A stretch of 64,000 bases of DNA, taken from contig CM066913.1 in NCBI GenBank assembly GCA_033964015.1, positions 9,418,953 through 9,482,952 of the forward strand, in the 5' to 3' direction. The stretch's first letter is position 1; every line of letters begins with the position of its first letter. This document shows positions 24,488 through 36,937 of the stretch, in pieces. The translations under genes were made by a program, and so were the position numbers. Source of the stretch: Scolanthus callimorphus (lineage: Eukaryota; Cnidaria; Anthozoa; Actiniaria; Edwardsiidae). The notes beneath the pieces were generated by a model. It did not search any database, was not told the origin of the DNA, and saw only the letters and a list, made by a program, of their open reading frames with translations.

Positions 24488-25780
24488 TAAACTTCTAGCA
24501 AGACTCATGTGAAGACTCTTTCAAATAGGAAGAGCCGGGCAAAGACAACTTGATGGATGTAAAATCAAATTCTAAACCACTATTAAGTATATAGTTTTAA
24601 TCACTTGAGAAACTAAGGCTAAAAGAGGGTTCGGATGTTGCTTTCCCCAATCTGCAGGCATGTGTCTTTATCCCTATCTACAATCTCTTTCTGAGTATTT
24701 GCGAAATGACAAAGCAACGGTATTTTTTAGGAAAAATGATAATAAATACCTTACTTTAACGATAAATAATCAAACATAATAATTGAACACATAAATAAAT
24801 TTGTGACCCTCAAATCTAAAAAAAATAGTTTGTACCGCCCCTCCTCCGGCCCTCCATCCCCACCCCCAAGGCTTATAATCTGCATCTGTATCGGCTTTAA
24901 ATAGAGTGTTACCCAACTGCACCTGTCTCCGTCCCTACCCTTGGGTAGTTCACCAAATGACCCATATCCCCATGACCACACCACCTGTTGTCAAGGACTG
25001 TCCTTGGATGAGATGAAAGTTTCGTGATCATGGCGTATTATTGACTAAGAAGCCAACCGTAAAAGCCCTAATTTTAATCATGTGACTTGCTGTAATTCGC
25101 GATGCTCTTATTTTGCTAGTCAATCTTTGCCGGGTTGATCTAGCAGGTCTAGTGCATAGCATGACATGTGACATGTCACCCGGTGGTTAGTGAATTTTGA
25201 AGGCTGTTAATTATACTCGAAGACAATTCATATTATTTATTCATGATCACAGTGAAACTAGAACAGCCCATTCCAAAATTAATAGAGAACGATTTTAACA
25301 AATGTACAGCTACAATTGTAAGCTACAATATGCACTGATCGTATTCTAGAAAAGGTGAGGAGATTGTGTAGTTCGTTTTCTTTTACTGATTGTTTAATTT
25401 CGTTCTATCGTTTCTGATTTTATTTTATATTCATATTTCATTTGAATTTTATTAGGTGAATTTTTTGTTTATGTTTGCTTTACTCTTAACCATGGCCACG
25501 CCATGTGGAGATATTATTATTGTTTTTATGATCCAATGAAATGTAATATTACTGTTAAGATAATGGACTAAAAATATAGTAATGAAACTAGATATGGCTT
25601 TTGAATATTATCACATGCTACGCAGCTTCGAAAGTGGCATGGTAAAATACAAATTGATAACAAATTTTAGCTGTTTTGCTAGTTAATAAACACCGAATAA
25701 TGACTTATAAGATGTATCAGACAAGGCAGCCCTTTATCACCTCTTCCGAGTGGACTTACTGACGCTTTATAGTGCCACTT
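24488..25780. other. Intergenic, no gene recognised
   Basis: AT-rich sequence with only short ORFs. A C-rich stretch near 24838-24950 gives a minus-strand ORF, but it shows no domain or splice context. Confidence 0.5.
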
Positions 25781-26130
25781 GTCCCCCAGGGGGGGGGGGG
25801 GGGGACTCCCATATTTTGGGGGCGGGGGTGCTCGTCGGGAACTTTCGATTTTACCCCTAAAAGGTACTAAACATGGCGTCGCTTAGTTGATTTTGACCCC
25901 TAAAAGGTACCAACAAGACGTATTTTACCTCATAATTTTCTCTCGTATTTTTTACGAAGGAAGAAATTCAGGCTACCAACAAGTGTCATTTGCTTGATTT
26001 GCTAGAACGGACCTCTAAGAGGTACCTATCTGGAAAAAAATTACACGCTTTCAGAGGCCTGATTTTAGACCCTAAAAGGTACGACGAGCACCCCCGCCCA
26101 AAAAATATGGTCCCCCCCCCCCCCGGGACT
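25781..26130. mobile_element. G-run-tipped foldback element, ACCCCTAAAAGGTAC family
   Basis: The left end is a long G run followed by ACTCCCATATTTTGGGGGCG and GGTGCTCGTCG. The right end is CGACGAGCACCCCCGCCC, then AAAAAATATGG and a long C run. The interior carries several ACCCCTAAAAGGTAC-type direct and inverted motifs. Related elements are at 5590-6080 and 53470-53800. Confidence 0.8.
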
Positions 26131-26455
26131 TGTCCTCGGAGGACGTGCAACCTCGCAAACCTAACATAAAAAAAGGTCATAAGTGATTAAAGGTTACCAT
26201 TTTACGTTGTAGATTTCGACAAATGACTGCACCAATTTCACGTTTTTAATTTATGCAGTTCGAAACTCCTAGGAAACAACTACACAGAACAACTGATGAG
26301 CAACATCTAGAACAAGTTTGATCAAACGTTTTTGAGAAGGCCTCCGAACAGTTATTTTACCGAAAATTGTCCCTGGGTGCCCGCCCTTGACGCGGGTTGT
26401 ACAACGGAGCAAAAGCTCATGCATATTGTCATTCATTAGATTTAACCCTACCACC

Positions 26456-29400
26456 ATGGATGGATTAATGTTGGTGATTGCTACATTAGCAAGTCTCTAC
26501 AGCCATACCGTAGTAGAAGGTGGATTATCATCAAACAACACCTGGGCCTCACTTTTCAGTCGCAGTGGTAAGTTGTTATAGCCTCACACGACATAGAATT
26601 GATGATGAACGTTATCGGGTTACATTCTCACAACGCGTGGTGTACATGCGCGCCTCGCTACCTCGGAGTCCGCGAACCCGCATTTAAAAGTGTTCTATTT
26701 CTCTCTGGAGCGCCATCTCAGTCTATGACGAGCAACCGTTACTATGGAACCTTGCCCTTCATATTTGGTCCTGAAGCCAGCAGGAACCCGAAAATGTTGT
26801 TAACCGGCCGAACCTTGTAGCATGTATTAGCCTGCGTATATAGCAAGCGTTTCCGTGGATTTTCAGGGTCAGAGAAGCCTGAAAGCATATCAAGAAAGTT
26901 CTGTCGTTTTTATGGCAAATCCGCGCGGGCTGCCTGTGGTATTCCAATCTCTACTCAGGTGGCCCCTCGGCGGGGAACAAAAACAAAATGGCGGCCAAGA
27001 GAGCGATGTTTCTCGAGTATCAGCAAATTTTTCTGCTTTTTTCACTAAGATATGAGGAAAATACTTACAGACCTTCCAAATAAGGTAAGGGGGAATTTCC
27101 TAATAAGGAAGTTTTGCGACGTCGGCAAATCGACAGTTTTTGGCGAAATTTTCTTTTGAGATTTTCGCCATATTTCGCGCGGCCAAATCATCGAAAATCT
27201 CACTACTTTCACGGACTTCTCTGACCCTGAAACCCCAGGCGGAAACTCTTGCTATGCAGGCTAACCTGGAATAGCAACGTTTGACCCTGGAATTGCATTG
27301 AGGGTTCCATAATATGATAAACTCTGCACAAGTGAAACTTTCTTATTATGAACAAATTTCATTAACCATGCAAGTTTGCAGATCTCCATACGGAACGTTG
27401 TAACTTTGTTTATTATGTAAACCTCAGTGTTTTACCGGGATTTCTGCCACTGAGAAAAACCGTATAATTTCACATGTGAAAAAACGATATTTTTACATGT
27501 GAAAATATCAGCCAATATGTTTTCTTCCTCGTGGCTAATAAAAGGCGCTTCCCTGGAGCATGGCAGTGTTTCGTTTGTTTACATTATCCCGGGTTTAAAC
27601 AGAATAATACATGGTCGCTTGGGCGAACGAGTGAGATATCAAATGTGAACACGAGAAGATAAATTCCATATCTCCGCGCGTCCATGTATTATTCTCTTTG
27701 TTATATCCATGATGAAATCACGCGCGCGTTCTGCAATCTGATTTTTGGCTCTCAGTAGGTCAATTTATTCCTAAGCGCTAAGGCCCATTTCAAACGTCGA
27801 TCTTTTGCCGCGTCGAATCCAATTGTTAGACATTTTATTTCCAACTTAGAGGACACTTGTTTAGTACAAAAGGTAAATCTAGCTGAACCATAGCCGAATA
27901 TCATGAAATGTAAAGTTTGTTTTCCTTGTTTATTTTTCCTTTGCCTGTAAAATACAGAAAACTAGTCGGCTGAATTAGATTCGACCTGAGATTCTTGACC
28001 TCGCGCGAGCGGAACGTTCTATTTCTAGCGCGCGCTACATTTTCAAGTTTGATTATTTCCCTTAATTTGGTGCGAAAAAGTATTTTCTATGGGAATGATT
28101 TTAACATGGATTATAATAAAGTGGCAATTGGCCTTCGTGTCGTGCAATTTTGGTCAGAAATCATACTTGTGATTTCAAATCGACCTCGCGCTGCGCGCTC
28201 GTTCGATTTTGAAATCACGCGATTCTTTATTTTTCATCAGACATTTGATTCTTAAGACAGACCCCCCCCCCAGCTGCGGTCATGCTTATCCTGTTTCCTC
28301 AAGAACAAATTATATTTCCCAGGAAATCTCAAAATAATGTTGCCTGTCCCTCCTTCGCTGAAATTCAGTGACGGTAACTCGTCAGAGATAAAGTCGCTAA
28401 CCATTCAAGGCGTGGCAAAGATCAACAAAGCAAGGTCAAAGATGAAAATTAGACTCGTAATCCAAGGGAAGCCTGATGAGACCTCCCCTACACAAGGAGG
28501 AGCTGGGAATACCACAACACAAGGAGGAGCTGGGAATACCACAACACAAGGAGGAGCTGGGAATACCACAACACAAGGAGGAGCTGGGAATACCACAACA
28601 GGATCAGCAGATGGTGAGTACTTGTGTGACCGGAGGTTTTTTTTATACCGGTTCGTTTGAGGATGACTCGAATTATAAAGGAATAACAAACCGCGACCAC
28701 AACTTGACATATGGGTATCATGACTAAATATGGCACAAAACTGCAGCTATCAGAGGATAAATAACAAGTACAAGCATTATAACACAGAAGGCGAAACCCT
28801 GCCAACTGGCTTCCTATAGCGCTACACCGCACTAAAACCTCATAATGCCTTGAAACTTGATATTGCTAAGGAAGCCTTTCCCTTTACAATTCTGAAACTT
28901 GCTGTAAAACAATACAAATTCAAAAAAATTCTCGATCTCTCTCAAAATACACGCACATTAACACTATAGCTATTCCTGAATCAGTGTCGCACTGGGCAAC
29001 TCGTAAAGCAACGACGAGGGATTAAAAAAGAAACATTACAAGTTGCCGCGGGATGTTACACGCTCGCGGTCTACACTCGCAATATTCTCGGAACTTGCAC
29101 TGCGTCCGCAGGAAACACGCGCGCTGATAAGGCGCAAGTTTAAACTGAATATCTTTAGCCAAGATCTTCACGTGGATGTCAGCGGCGTTTTGATGCAGCT
29201 GGTTAATTATAGGTGTTTGCGCACGAAAGATTCCGAGTTGCCTCCGTACGTGTTGTTTTATTCGGTCGTATTACACACCAATTCTGAATCAAACCTTTCG
29301 GAGTGATTACAAACATTAACTAATTAGGTTTGACTCTTCCCCTCTATCACCGACAAATTCATCCGAAAAAAACGCTTTTAAAACTATATGAATTTGCTAC

Positions 29401-30911
29401 TTTTGCTGCCTTTTATCGCCAGACGAAAAGGCTCTGCGCGCCCATAACAAATTTCGCAAGATCCATAATGAACCGCCAATGGTGCTTGATAAAGAGCTAT
29501 CGAAAAAGGCGCAGGCCTGGGCCGAGAAAATAGCGAAGCAAGGAAAGGGCGAGCACGACAAACAGCGTGGAGATGTTGGAGAGAACTGGAACATAGCGTG
29601 TAGGCCGCAGAAAAAGTCGCCAGAAGCTGCAGTGGAGACTTGGTAAGGCGTTACTAATTTGCGTGCGTTGTAGTTCTATCCTCCCAAGAGCCTTCTTAGG
29701 GCTGGTTTACACAGGAACGCAAGCGCAAGGATATCAAACTCAACATTCCCTTTTGTGGTTTACACACGAACACAAGCGCAAGGATATCAAACTCGTACAT
29801 TCCCTTTGTGGTTTACACACGAACACAAGCGCAAGGATATCAAACTCATACATTTCCTTTTGTGGTTTACACAGGAACGCAAGCGCATGGATATCAAACT
29901 CATACATTCCCTTTTGTGGTTTACACACGAACACAAGCGCATGGATATCAAACTCATACATTTCCTTTTGTGGTTTACACAGGAACACAAGCGCATGGAT
30001 ATCAAACTCATACATTCCCTTTTGTGGTTTACACAGGAACACAAGCGCAAGGATATCAAACTCATACATTCCCTTTTGTGGTTTACACACGAACGCAAGC
30101 GCAAGGATATCAAACTCATACATTCCCTTTTGTGGTTTACACACGAACACAAGCGCAAGGATATCAAACTCGTACATTCCCTTTTGTGGTTTACACAGGA
30201 ACACAAGCGCAAGGATATCAAACTCATACATTCCCTTTTGTGGTTTACACAGGAACAAAAGCGCAAGAAAATCGAGACTTTGCGTTCGCCTTGTGCTTGC
30301 GCTTGTGCTTGCGTCTAGTGTTAATAAAGCGAACGCAAGCACGCGCGCGTGTGTGCGTTGCCAAGAGAGGTATAGCTTGTCTCTGACCTTAGCGCGCGCA
30401 GACTGCGGGACTAGGCGTACCTCGGAACATTTTTAAATCAAGAGTAGACATTTTTAAAGAAAACTATTATATTGTGGAACTTATGTAGAATAACACACTT
30501 AAAGTCCCACATTCAATATGCTTTAGTTTTGTAGACCGATCTGCCAAGAGAAAAGGACAAATTCTTATTGCTTTCAGGTATAACGAGATTTGCCAGCCTG
30601 GTTACCAGTTTGAGAAAGAGCACGACAACCCAGGCGGAGCTGGTCATTTTACCCAGGTGATATGGAAAACAAGCGCCAAATTTGGTTACGGAACTGCCGA
30701 GGGAAAATACCAAGGCTACCCGTGTACTTTCAGTGTAGGGAGGTACGATTTACCAGGAAACTATCGTCAGAAATATATGAAAAATGTCCTCAAGGGTTCA
30801 TTTGATAAAAGTAAGTATTGTAGCAAGGCGAAGCCTCAAAAGAGACATGATTTGCCTCGATTGTATTACACGCCGGATGACGTGTCTGACTATGAGGAAG
30901 GTATATTGTAA
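26456..30911 (+). CDS. Secreted CAP/SCP-domain protein with tandem-repeat linker (four exons)
   Basis: Exons 26456-26567, 28323-28613, 29423-29642 and 30578-30911, GT-AG throughout, give 281 residues. The ATG sits in a strong Kozak context (CCACCATGG) and opens a signal peptide of about 22 residues. Exon 2 encodes a basic segment and then four copies of TQGGAGNTT (about residues 93-129). Exons 3-4 encode a CAP domain from about residue 135. Its conserved acidic/His site is intact: His179, Glu188 in GENW, Glu211 and His231 in the CAP1 motif GHFTQVIWK. The C-terminal tail holds extra Tyr, Asp and Lys. CAP proteins are secreted or Golgi-linked proteins of the CRISP/antigen-5/PR-1 superfamily with varied lipid-binding, signalling and defence roles. 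The domain most resembles the GAPR-1 type, but here it has a signal peptide. The exact function is unknown. Confidence 0.9.
26828..27263. mobile_element. Palindromic MITE in CAP gene intron 1
   Basis: The ends TAGCCTGCGTATATAGCAAG and CTTGCTATGCAGGCTA are inverted repeats. Adjacent CGTTTCCGTGG/CCAGGCGGAAAC and GGGTCAGAGAAG/CTTCTCTGACCC blocks also pair. The roughly 436-bp element has no transposase-like ORF. Confidence 0.8.
28488..28601 (+). repeat. In-frame 27-bp coding minisatellite x 4 in CAP gene
   Basis: Four near-identical 27-bp units of ACACAAGGAGGAGCTGGGAA plus TACCACA encode TQGGAGNTT repeats. They form the linker between the N-terminal part and the CAP domain. Because the unit is a multiple of three, copy-number change would not disturb the frame. 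Confidence 0.95.
29699..30360 (+). repeat. 54-bp minisatellite (about 11 units) derived from a MITE, in CAP gene intron 3
   Basis: About eleven copies of a 53-55 bp unit beginning GGTTTACACAGGAACACAAG and running through GGATATCAAACTC to TTCCCTTTTGTG. The first unit is preceded by GGGCT, giving the GGGCTGGTTTACACAGGAAC end of a MITE family also present at 46492-46696. The array is followed by that family's interior-like CTTGCGCTTGTGCTTGCGTC. It lies wholly inside the last intron. Long ORFs on both strands here come from the stop-free unit, not from genes. Confidence 0.9.
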
Positions 30912-30949
30912 AAACAGTCTCTCGTGTACCGTGTGAATGGATTTATAGA

Positions 30950-30955
30950 AATAAA
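30950..30955 (+). terminator. Polyadenylation signal of CAP gene
   Basis: AATAAA lies 39 bases after the stop codon and is followed by TTGTTC-rich sequence. Confidence 0.7.
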
Positions 30956-32118
30956 ATTGTTCTATTATGTACGCATTCTAAGTTTAGTATTTTGATTTAT
31001 TTGTTAAGGTCTGCATAGCAAGATTTCGGAGGAATAATCGTGAGAGATATAGAGAGAAAGACGTGGTTTTGCCCGCCCGAGCCTTTTGCTCTCCCCTGAT
31101 CCAGTAATTTCTTGCTGGTATTAGAGTAACCTGCTTTTTGCAGGCGGTACTGGATGTTTTTATCGTGGAAAACCCGGTCCGTTCGTTGCGCGCGCTCGCC
31201 CCCGGGACCGCGCGCCTCAAAATTCCAAGATGGCGCCGATCAGGGAGCGGGCCGGGTTTCCGCGATAAAAACATTGTCTTAGGGAAACAGTGAAAACAGA
31301 TGGATGACGTCAGCTGAGGTCACTGATCCTTGCTTGGGTTCCCTGTGCGGGTAACGAGGATACAGGAGATCCAAATATGCATTGGGCAAGTTTTGCAATG
31401 TGACTTATTATTCATTTACTTAATGAATAAGAGTGTCATATGAATTGAAACTTCAACTATCATCTAGCAAATACAACCAACGATGTTGAACACATGATGG
31501 AATCATTTGGGAAATGAGCAACGATTTGAAGAAATCTTGGCCATAACATAATTTGCATACTTTTAGAAACTTCTATTTCAATACATAATTGAAAGGATCG
31601 ATTTCTTTCAAACCAAACCTCTAAAGTCAAATCTAAAAATCGTCCAAATTAATACATTTTATATAGCTCGCAGCAATATGAAATGTACAGTAACAGCTAA
31701 AACCAGTCGCTCATAAGTTTGAATATATTTTCAAATTCATGTTGGTGTTTCACATTTTGGTGTTTAACAAAAAGCTTTTCGAAAATGACAAAAACAAAAC
31801 GTTGATTTGCCGAAAGTTCTCTGTCAAATAAATTTTTCCGCATACTGTGCAGTACCGTGGCGGATACAGGGGGAGGGGAGGGGGGTGCGTTGGTTGCGGA
31901 CAAATCCAGAATTGGTTTAAAACGGCAAAATGTAGTCCTAAAAACTAAGTTCTAGTCTCGATCTAACTGGCAAATCTGGTTCTTCAAACCAGTTTCCAAA
32001 AACCTGGATCCGGGAGCCACTGCTTTAGTAGAATGCAATGCTTATGTCTGCATTATGTGCATTAGATCTTGTATTACTAGGTGTTTTTAATGACGTCATA
32101 GTCTTATCATAAATTTCC
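30956..32118. other. Intergenic between CAP and Rolling stone-like genes
   Basis: No coding exon was seen. It contains the hairpin element at 31155-31273 and AT-rich sequence. A polyadenylation signal for the minus-strand neighbour could not be assigned with confidence. Confidence 0.5.
31155..31273. mobile_element. Short GC-rich hairpin MITE
   Basis: TGTTTTTATCGTGGAAAACC at the left pairs with GGTTTCCGCGATAAAAACA at the right, and CCGGTCCGTTC with GAGCGGGCCGG. The interior is CG-rich (GCGCGCGCTCGCCCCCGGGA). Length about 119 bp. Confidence 0.8.
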
Positions 32119-34294
32119 CTATCGCATGTCCGATTTTGAGGCAATTCTCTCCCAGCGCATGTAGTCATAATGCGTTAAAAATGTCACTCCCCTTATTACA
32201 AACACTGAATAGAATACCGTCTGGAATACTAGTATTCCCGGTATGCAGAACACTGCTAAGTACAATAAGCTCCAGTATTCATGAAGGAATCTAGGTTCCA
32301 GGGGAAGTATACTATAATACGCACTCTCCCACCTACCGCCCGTGGCAGCCACCACCAGGCCCTTTATGGCAATGTAGAATACAATGAAGGCATAAGCGTA
32401 GACAATGTGCAGAAACCTGATGGGAACGTGGCTCAAGGAAGTCTCCACCAACATGAAGATTACCAGGGAAACATAGAGGAAGACAAGGATGGGCCTGTAT
32501 TGTGACGTCATGGAGAGATACAAAACAGCCACGATCAGGCTTGTATTAGAGATCACCGTAAATAGCAGCCAGAGTGCTTTCAAATACCAGGGAAGTTGGT
32601 CCTCGGGAATGAGTTCGATGAAGAAGTGGTCCTCGGATGAAGTATCATCATTGTCATCTGTCTCGATTTCATCTTCTTCTTCTTCTAACACGTCTAAAGT
32701 AAATTTCTTGTCATAGTTTCGTCTCCTTTCCTGGGCCTCCCTTTCCTGCTTTCGGTCTGCAGTCTCAGCGAAGCATTCCTTGACAGTTTGGATGAAGGAG
32801 AGAATGGTGGTGGCCAGGAAGTAAAGGAGGGTTAGTATTAGATTCCAGGTAGACAGGTAGACGAGCCACTCGGCTTTGGGGGCCGTCAGAAGGTCGTTTG
32901 CTAGGAATGTAGTACAACAGGAAAACATTACGAAACGAAGAATAGCCAACATGGCGGGTGGGCCCCACTGAAAGGCAAAAAGTTAAAAAGAAAATCATCA
33001 AAATGTAAATAGGAACAGGGCGTGGTTTGTGACGGGCTACAAATAGCGGGACCTGAAAACCTGTTCCTCGCGGCCCTGGACCCCTGGTTGCTGATAAAAG
33101 CCTACTGTAGGAACTCTATTGCTGGGAAAGTCATTTTTTGCAGACAAATGTATCCATTTTTTTAAGCTTGTGAGTAGAAATACCATATTCTACTGTTTCT
33201 TGCCGCTCCGTGATGGACGGCGAAAATTTCCATTTCGCTTAGATAATGCGAATCGTTCGGCCGGTTTTGCTTCTTTTTCGCAGTATCAACATTGGGAATG
33301 TTTATAATTTATATTGTAAAACAATAGCCTGACTGAGATTTGATAAAATGTTTCAAGAATGACCAACAAATTCTAAAAAAATATCAAGATAATTGGTACC
33401 ATGTGTCGAATATGTAAAAAGAAGCTTGTCTCTGAAACTTTCACATGATATTTTCTGCCTAGTACTGTGCTATACTCAATAAACACGGACGATAGAAGAT
33501 TTCACTAAGTGCCGCAGAGCTCATGAATAACAAAGGATTCAAAGATGGCTGCCAATGGCAAAACAATGGTTCACATTAAAACTGTTCTAGCTTTCGCTAC
33601 GAATAAAATTTAGCGTGCCTCCATATCTTATCTTCAATAAACTACTAAAAACTATTGACATGCAAAGTTTGGTGTCTTTAGCCAAAAGTGCGCAATTTTT
33701 ACGCTACTCCGCCGGACTAATATTCCCATATTGGCGATACAAGAGACCACAATGATCCATCTCTCGCCGGTTATAAAGTTATTATTATTAACAAAAAAAA
33801 ATATAATAACGTATTCGCAAAACTAGAAAGCCGACGTTTATAATTTAGCAGTTTAGAAAAATTAGCAGCATTGATACAGCTTTCAGAATTATGTGCGTGC
33901 TTAGTGCGGTAGTGCGCAGCAGTGTTTTCGAGGGCGAAATGGCAGATATAAGCGGAACAAATAATTTCTCCATTGAAAGAGTTAGAGAGAATTAGATATG
34001 TATTCACTAGATTAATCACAAAACCGCAAGAGTGGCGCAAACATTCGTTCTTGAGCCAATCTGTCTCTTTCTATGAAAACATGTGCCCCTTCTTTTTAAC
34101 ATTTCACTCTGCCAAAACATTAAATTCTAATGCTCATCCTGTAAAAACTTTACCCAAAGTTGTCGAGAAGCAGAAGGACTTACCGGCGATTTTCCGAAGA
34201 CCCTTCCATCATGAAACCCAAGCTTAAGCTTGGCCAAACCGAGCTCCCCCCGTGTTAACCTTTGTACCAAGTCCTTGGTTTCAGAGCAGGTCAT
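32119..34294 (-). CDS. Rolling stone-like multi-pass membrane protein, paralog 1 (two exons)
   Basis: Exon 1 34294-34184 (37 codons) and exon 2 32967-32119, phase 0 GT-AG, give 319 residues. Exon 1 begins MTCSETKDLVQR and ends GKSP. Exon 2 opens with WGPPAML, so the join rebuilds the S-x-W motif that precedes TM1 in Rolling stone proteins. About six hydrophobic segments follow, including WLVYLSTWNLILTLLYFLA and VPIRFLHIVYAYAF, the latter being the signature (I/V)P-(V/I)R-x-LH-x-(V/I)Y. A charged cytosolic loop between TM2 and TM3 is rich in Glu and Asp (LEEEEDEIETDDNDD). Drosophila Rolling stone acts in myoblast fusion at the plasma membrane; cnidarian roles are unknown. It is divergently paired with the gene at 35096. 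An internal ATG at 32952 could start a shorter form, but the exon-1 join is better supported by the paralog. Confidence 0.9.
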
Positions 34295-35095
34295 GTTGGG
34301 GTGATTTTCCTATCCATAACTCATTTTCCTGGAGCTGTTTTGGGTATAACTAGTGAAGACAACTATATAATTTGGTTCCACTTGACTTACTTGCTAAGGA
34401 GAAAAGCTTTCCACCGTTAAATGCAAATTCGGGAGATTGCGGCAAAGTTTTCAAAAGAACTAGTGAACCTTGGAGAAGCGCGGATGTACTCCAATGGGCA
34501 AACAACACGAAAGAATGAAAGAGGAACACCTCGAAAGTTCAAATTCAAAATTGAAGAACATGAAGCTTGATATTAAAAAAAGGTATATTATCTGTATAAT
34601 AAGAATAATATCAAATTGGAGCTATGGTCAGTTATTGGGGCTTGTTGAGTATATGCTGAGTACAACAGATCATTTTTACAAAAATAATTAATTGGTTCGA
34701 TAGATTCCCATAAAAGACTAGCAAAAAGGGCATTGTTTCTCACATACAATTGATCGCGGTATGTAGGGGAACTCTGTTGTTTTCGCCACCAAAATGGCCG
34801 CCAGAGACGTCACATGCAATTAAGACGAGTTCTGTTTGGTTCGAAAGAAACCTATAAGGATACGTGTAGCTATTTCACTGGGTATTTCTTGGGTGAAATT
34901 TATTACAATATCGTAAAAAGGTCAGATCTCAATGGCTGTGTGACGTGCGCTTTTTGTTGTGTTATTTGTAAAGCGATAGGCACGGATACTTTAGCCAATC
35001 AGTGCCCTTCCCGCTCTTTTTGCGTAATTATCATGTAAATCTCGTTGAACTCTTCACTTGAATTTATCGAGATGCTTCGTTGAAGACGAGCCAAA
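34295..35095. promoter_or_regulatory. Shared divergent spacer between the two Rolling stone-like genes
   Basis: 801 bp separate the two start codons. Seen: AAAATGGCCGCC at 34791-34802 (YY1-like) next to GACGTCA at 34806-34812 (CRE/ATF-like). No exon was recognised. A bidirectional promoter is inferred from the head-to-head arrangement. Confidence 0.45.
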
Positions 35096-36897
35096 ATGGG
35101 GGCTTGTTGTGGCGCTCTTTGTAGAGAACTGGAAATAAGAAATCTTGGATTGAAATATCATGACCCAAGAGCATTCGCAGAGTCGTCGGTAAGTAATTTA
35201 GCAGAGTTGGCGTTTGGAGTTAACATGGAGTGACTCCCTTGAATTATGGCATTTGTAGTCACGGTAAACATTGATCTTCAAGACACATTAATTGGCCGCT
35301 AGTTTATATTAGTGTAGCCTTCGTTCATCTTCTCCGTACTGCAATGCAAAACGTTTTCGTGAAAAGTCGGATATTTGTTGCTATTTTCGGCCCAACTCTC
35401 TTCGGAGTTTTGTTCCTCTGCTCCCGGGATTCGTTCCCCCAACTTGAAAGAATTTCATTGGCTTACAACAGAACGCGTAAAGCTGAGTAAGCTGTAAAGC
35501 TGAAAAATCCTAGTTTACTTGACTACAAAAAAAGATATTGCTTTTTTATTAAGAGTGCTTAGTATAGTGACTAATAGTTGCAATTTCTATGGTCGCTCTT
35601 TCTGACTAAAGTTTTAAAATTTAGCCGTGAAGAAAGCAATCAACGGGCCTCGAATTCTACTGTTATTCTGAGGGCAGATCAGAATTAATATTTCTAACTT
35701 AGCACAATCCCAGAAAATTATAGTACATCATTGCTGTTAAAGATGCGAGGCCTGCGAGCTCAAATATTTGATTTTTGCACGTTATAAAATAGACTTATAT
35801 GAACGTATGTTGGTAAGAGAAAAATGCAGACAATTTTGTGAACAACGGCATCGCGTCAATTTTTTTTAATTTCTCTAAATCTTTTGACCTTTTCGCAGAT
35901 CAGATTAGGAAACATAAACCGGATCAAACGAGTGCCTTTTTAACTCTTTTTCTCACCCGAACCAGATGTTTTGCGAAAGACCATTAAGAAAGAACCTCAG
36001 TTTATGTGATTTTTTTTAGTTGACCGATGCTACTCAGGAATTTGCAAAGCTGAATAAAGTATGATTGAAAGTCAAATAAGTCCTCGACTTAGAAAAAGTT
36101 AGTCATGCATGCCTGTTTGCCAAGTATTCGTGACTGCTCCGTGACCATTGGAAAGTATCAAGTGTAAGTGTATTGGGTCATTGAGAGGGGGGGGGGGGGG
36201 GTACTCCTATAAGGTGCCAATAAAATATCTGTCTGTCTATACAGGGATGATCCGCTAGCTGAACAGGGAAGGGTTTTTTAGCTTCTGGTCATAAACAGAG
36301 TATACGTTTTCCGGATTCAAGTCTGCGGTCATAAACAGGCTATCGATTTTTCAAAATTTCGAGTTTTATGTCATGGCAAGGGCATTCGTTTTCCGATATT
36401 TCGTGCTTTTTGTCATAAACAGGGTTACATTGGGGAGGTATAAAAACCGCAAAACCCGGCGCCTAAAAATTACGTCAAAACCAACCGCAATTCACAAATT
36501 TAAGCAAACGGGACGGGAAAAGACAGTCTGTGCTCTATAGAAATTGAAACCGCATCAACCGCAATCCGAAAAAAACCCACAATTAAAAGATGTCAACCGT
36601 GCTCGATCCACGGGCTTTTCTGAAACCGAGTAAAACGGCATTGAAAGTATAAGAGAAACGACAATTAAAAACGGCTGATATTCCAGAACCGCAAGCCCCA
36701 ATGTCTCCGTCTCGGAGCGTTAAAATCTGTCGAAACAACGGATTTAGCAAGCGCTGCACTAGCGAAAATTACGCACGATTGAATGTGTTGAATGATCTGT
36801 ACCGTTAAAGCTGGTTCCCGTTTTTCAAATGTGTCTGAACGAATCAAATACGAATTTACGTACGTTTCCCTGTTAACGGTAACCTCCTTGGCGCGAC

Positions 36898-36937
<40 letters not shown>

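Noticed and set aside
29703..30260. CRISPR-like array
   Set aside because: The repeats are contiguous 54-bp units without unique spacers and sit in a eukaryotic intron.
29740..30436. Long overlapping ORFs (159-257 codons) on both strands
   Set aside because: They are translations of the stop-free 54-bp minisatellite inside a CAP-gene intron; all frames give the same repetitive peptide.
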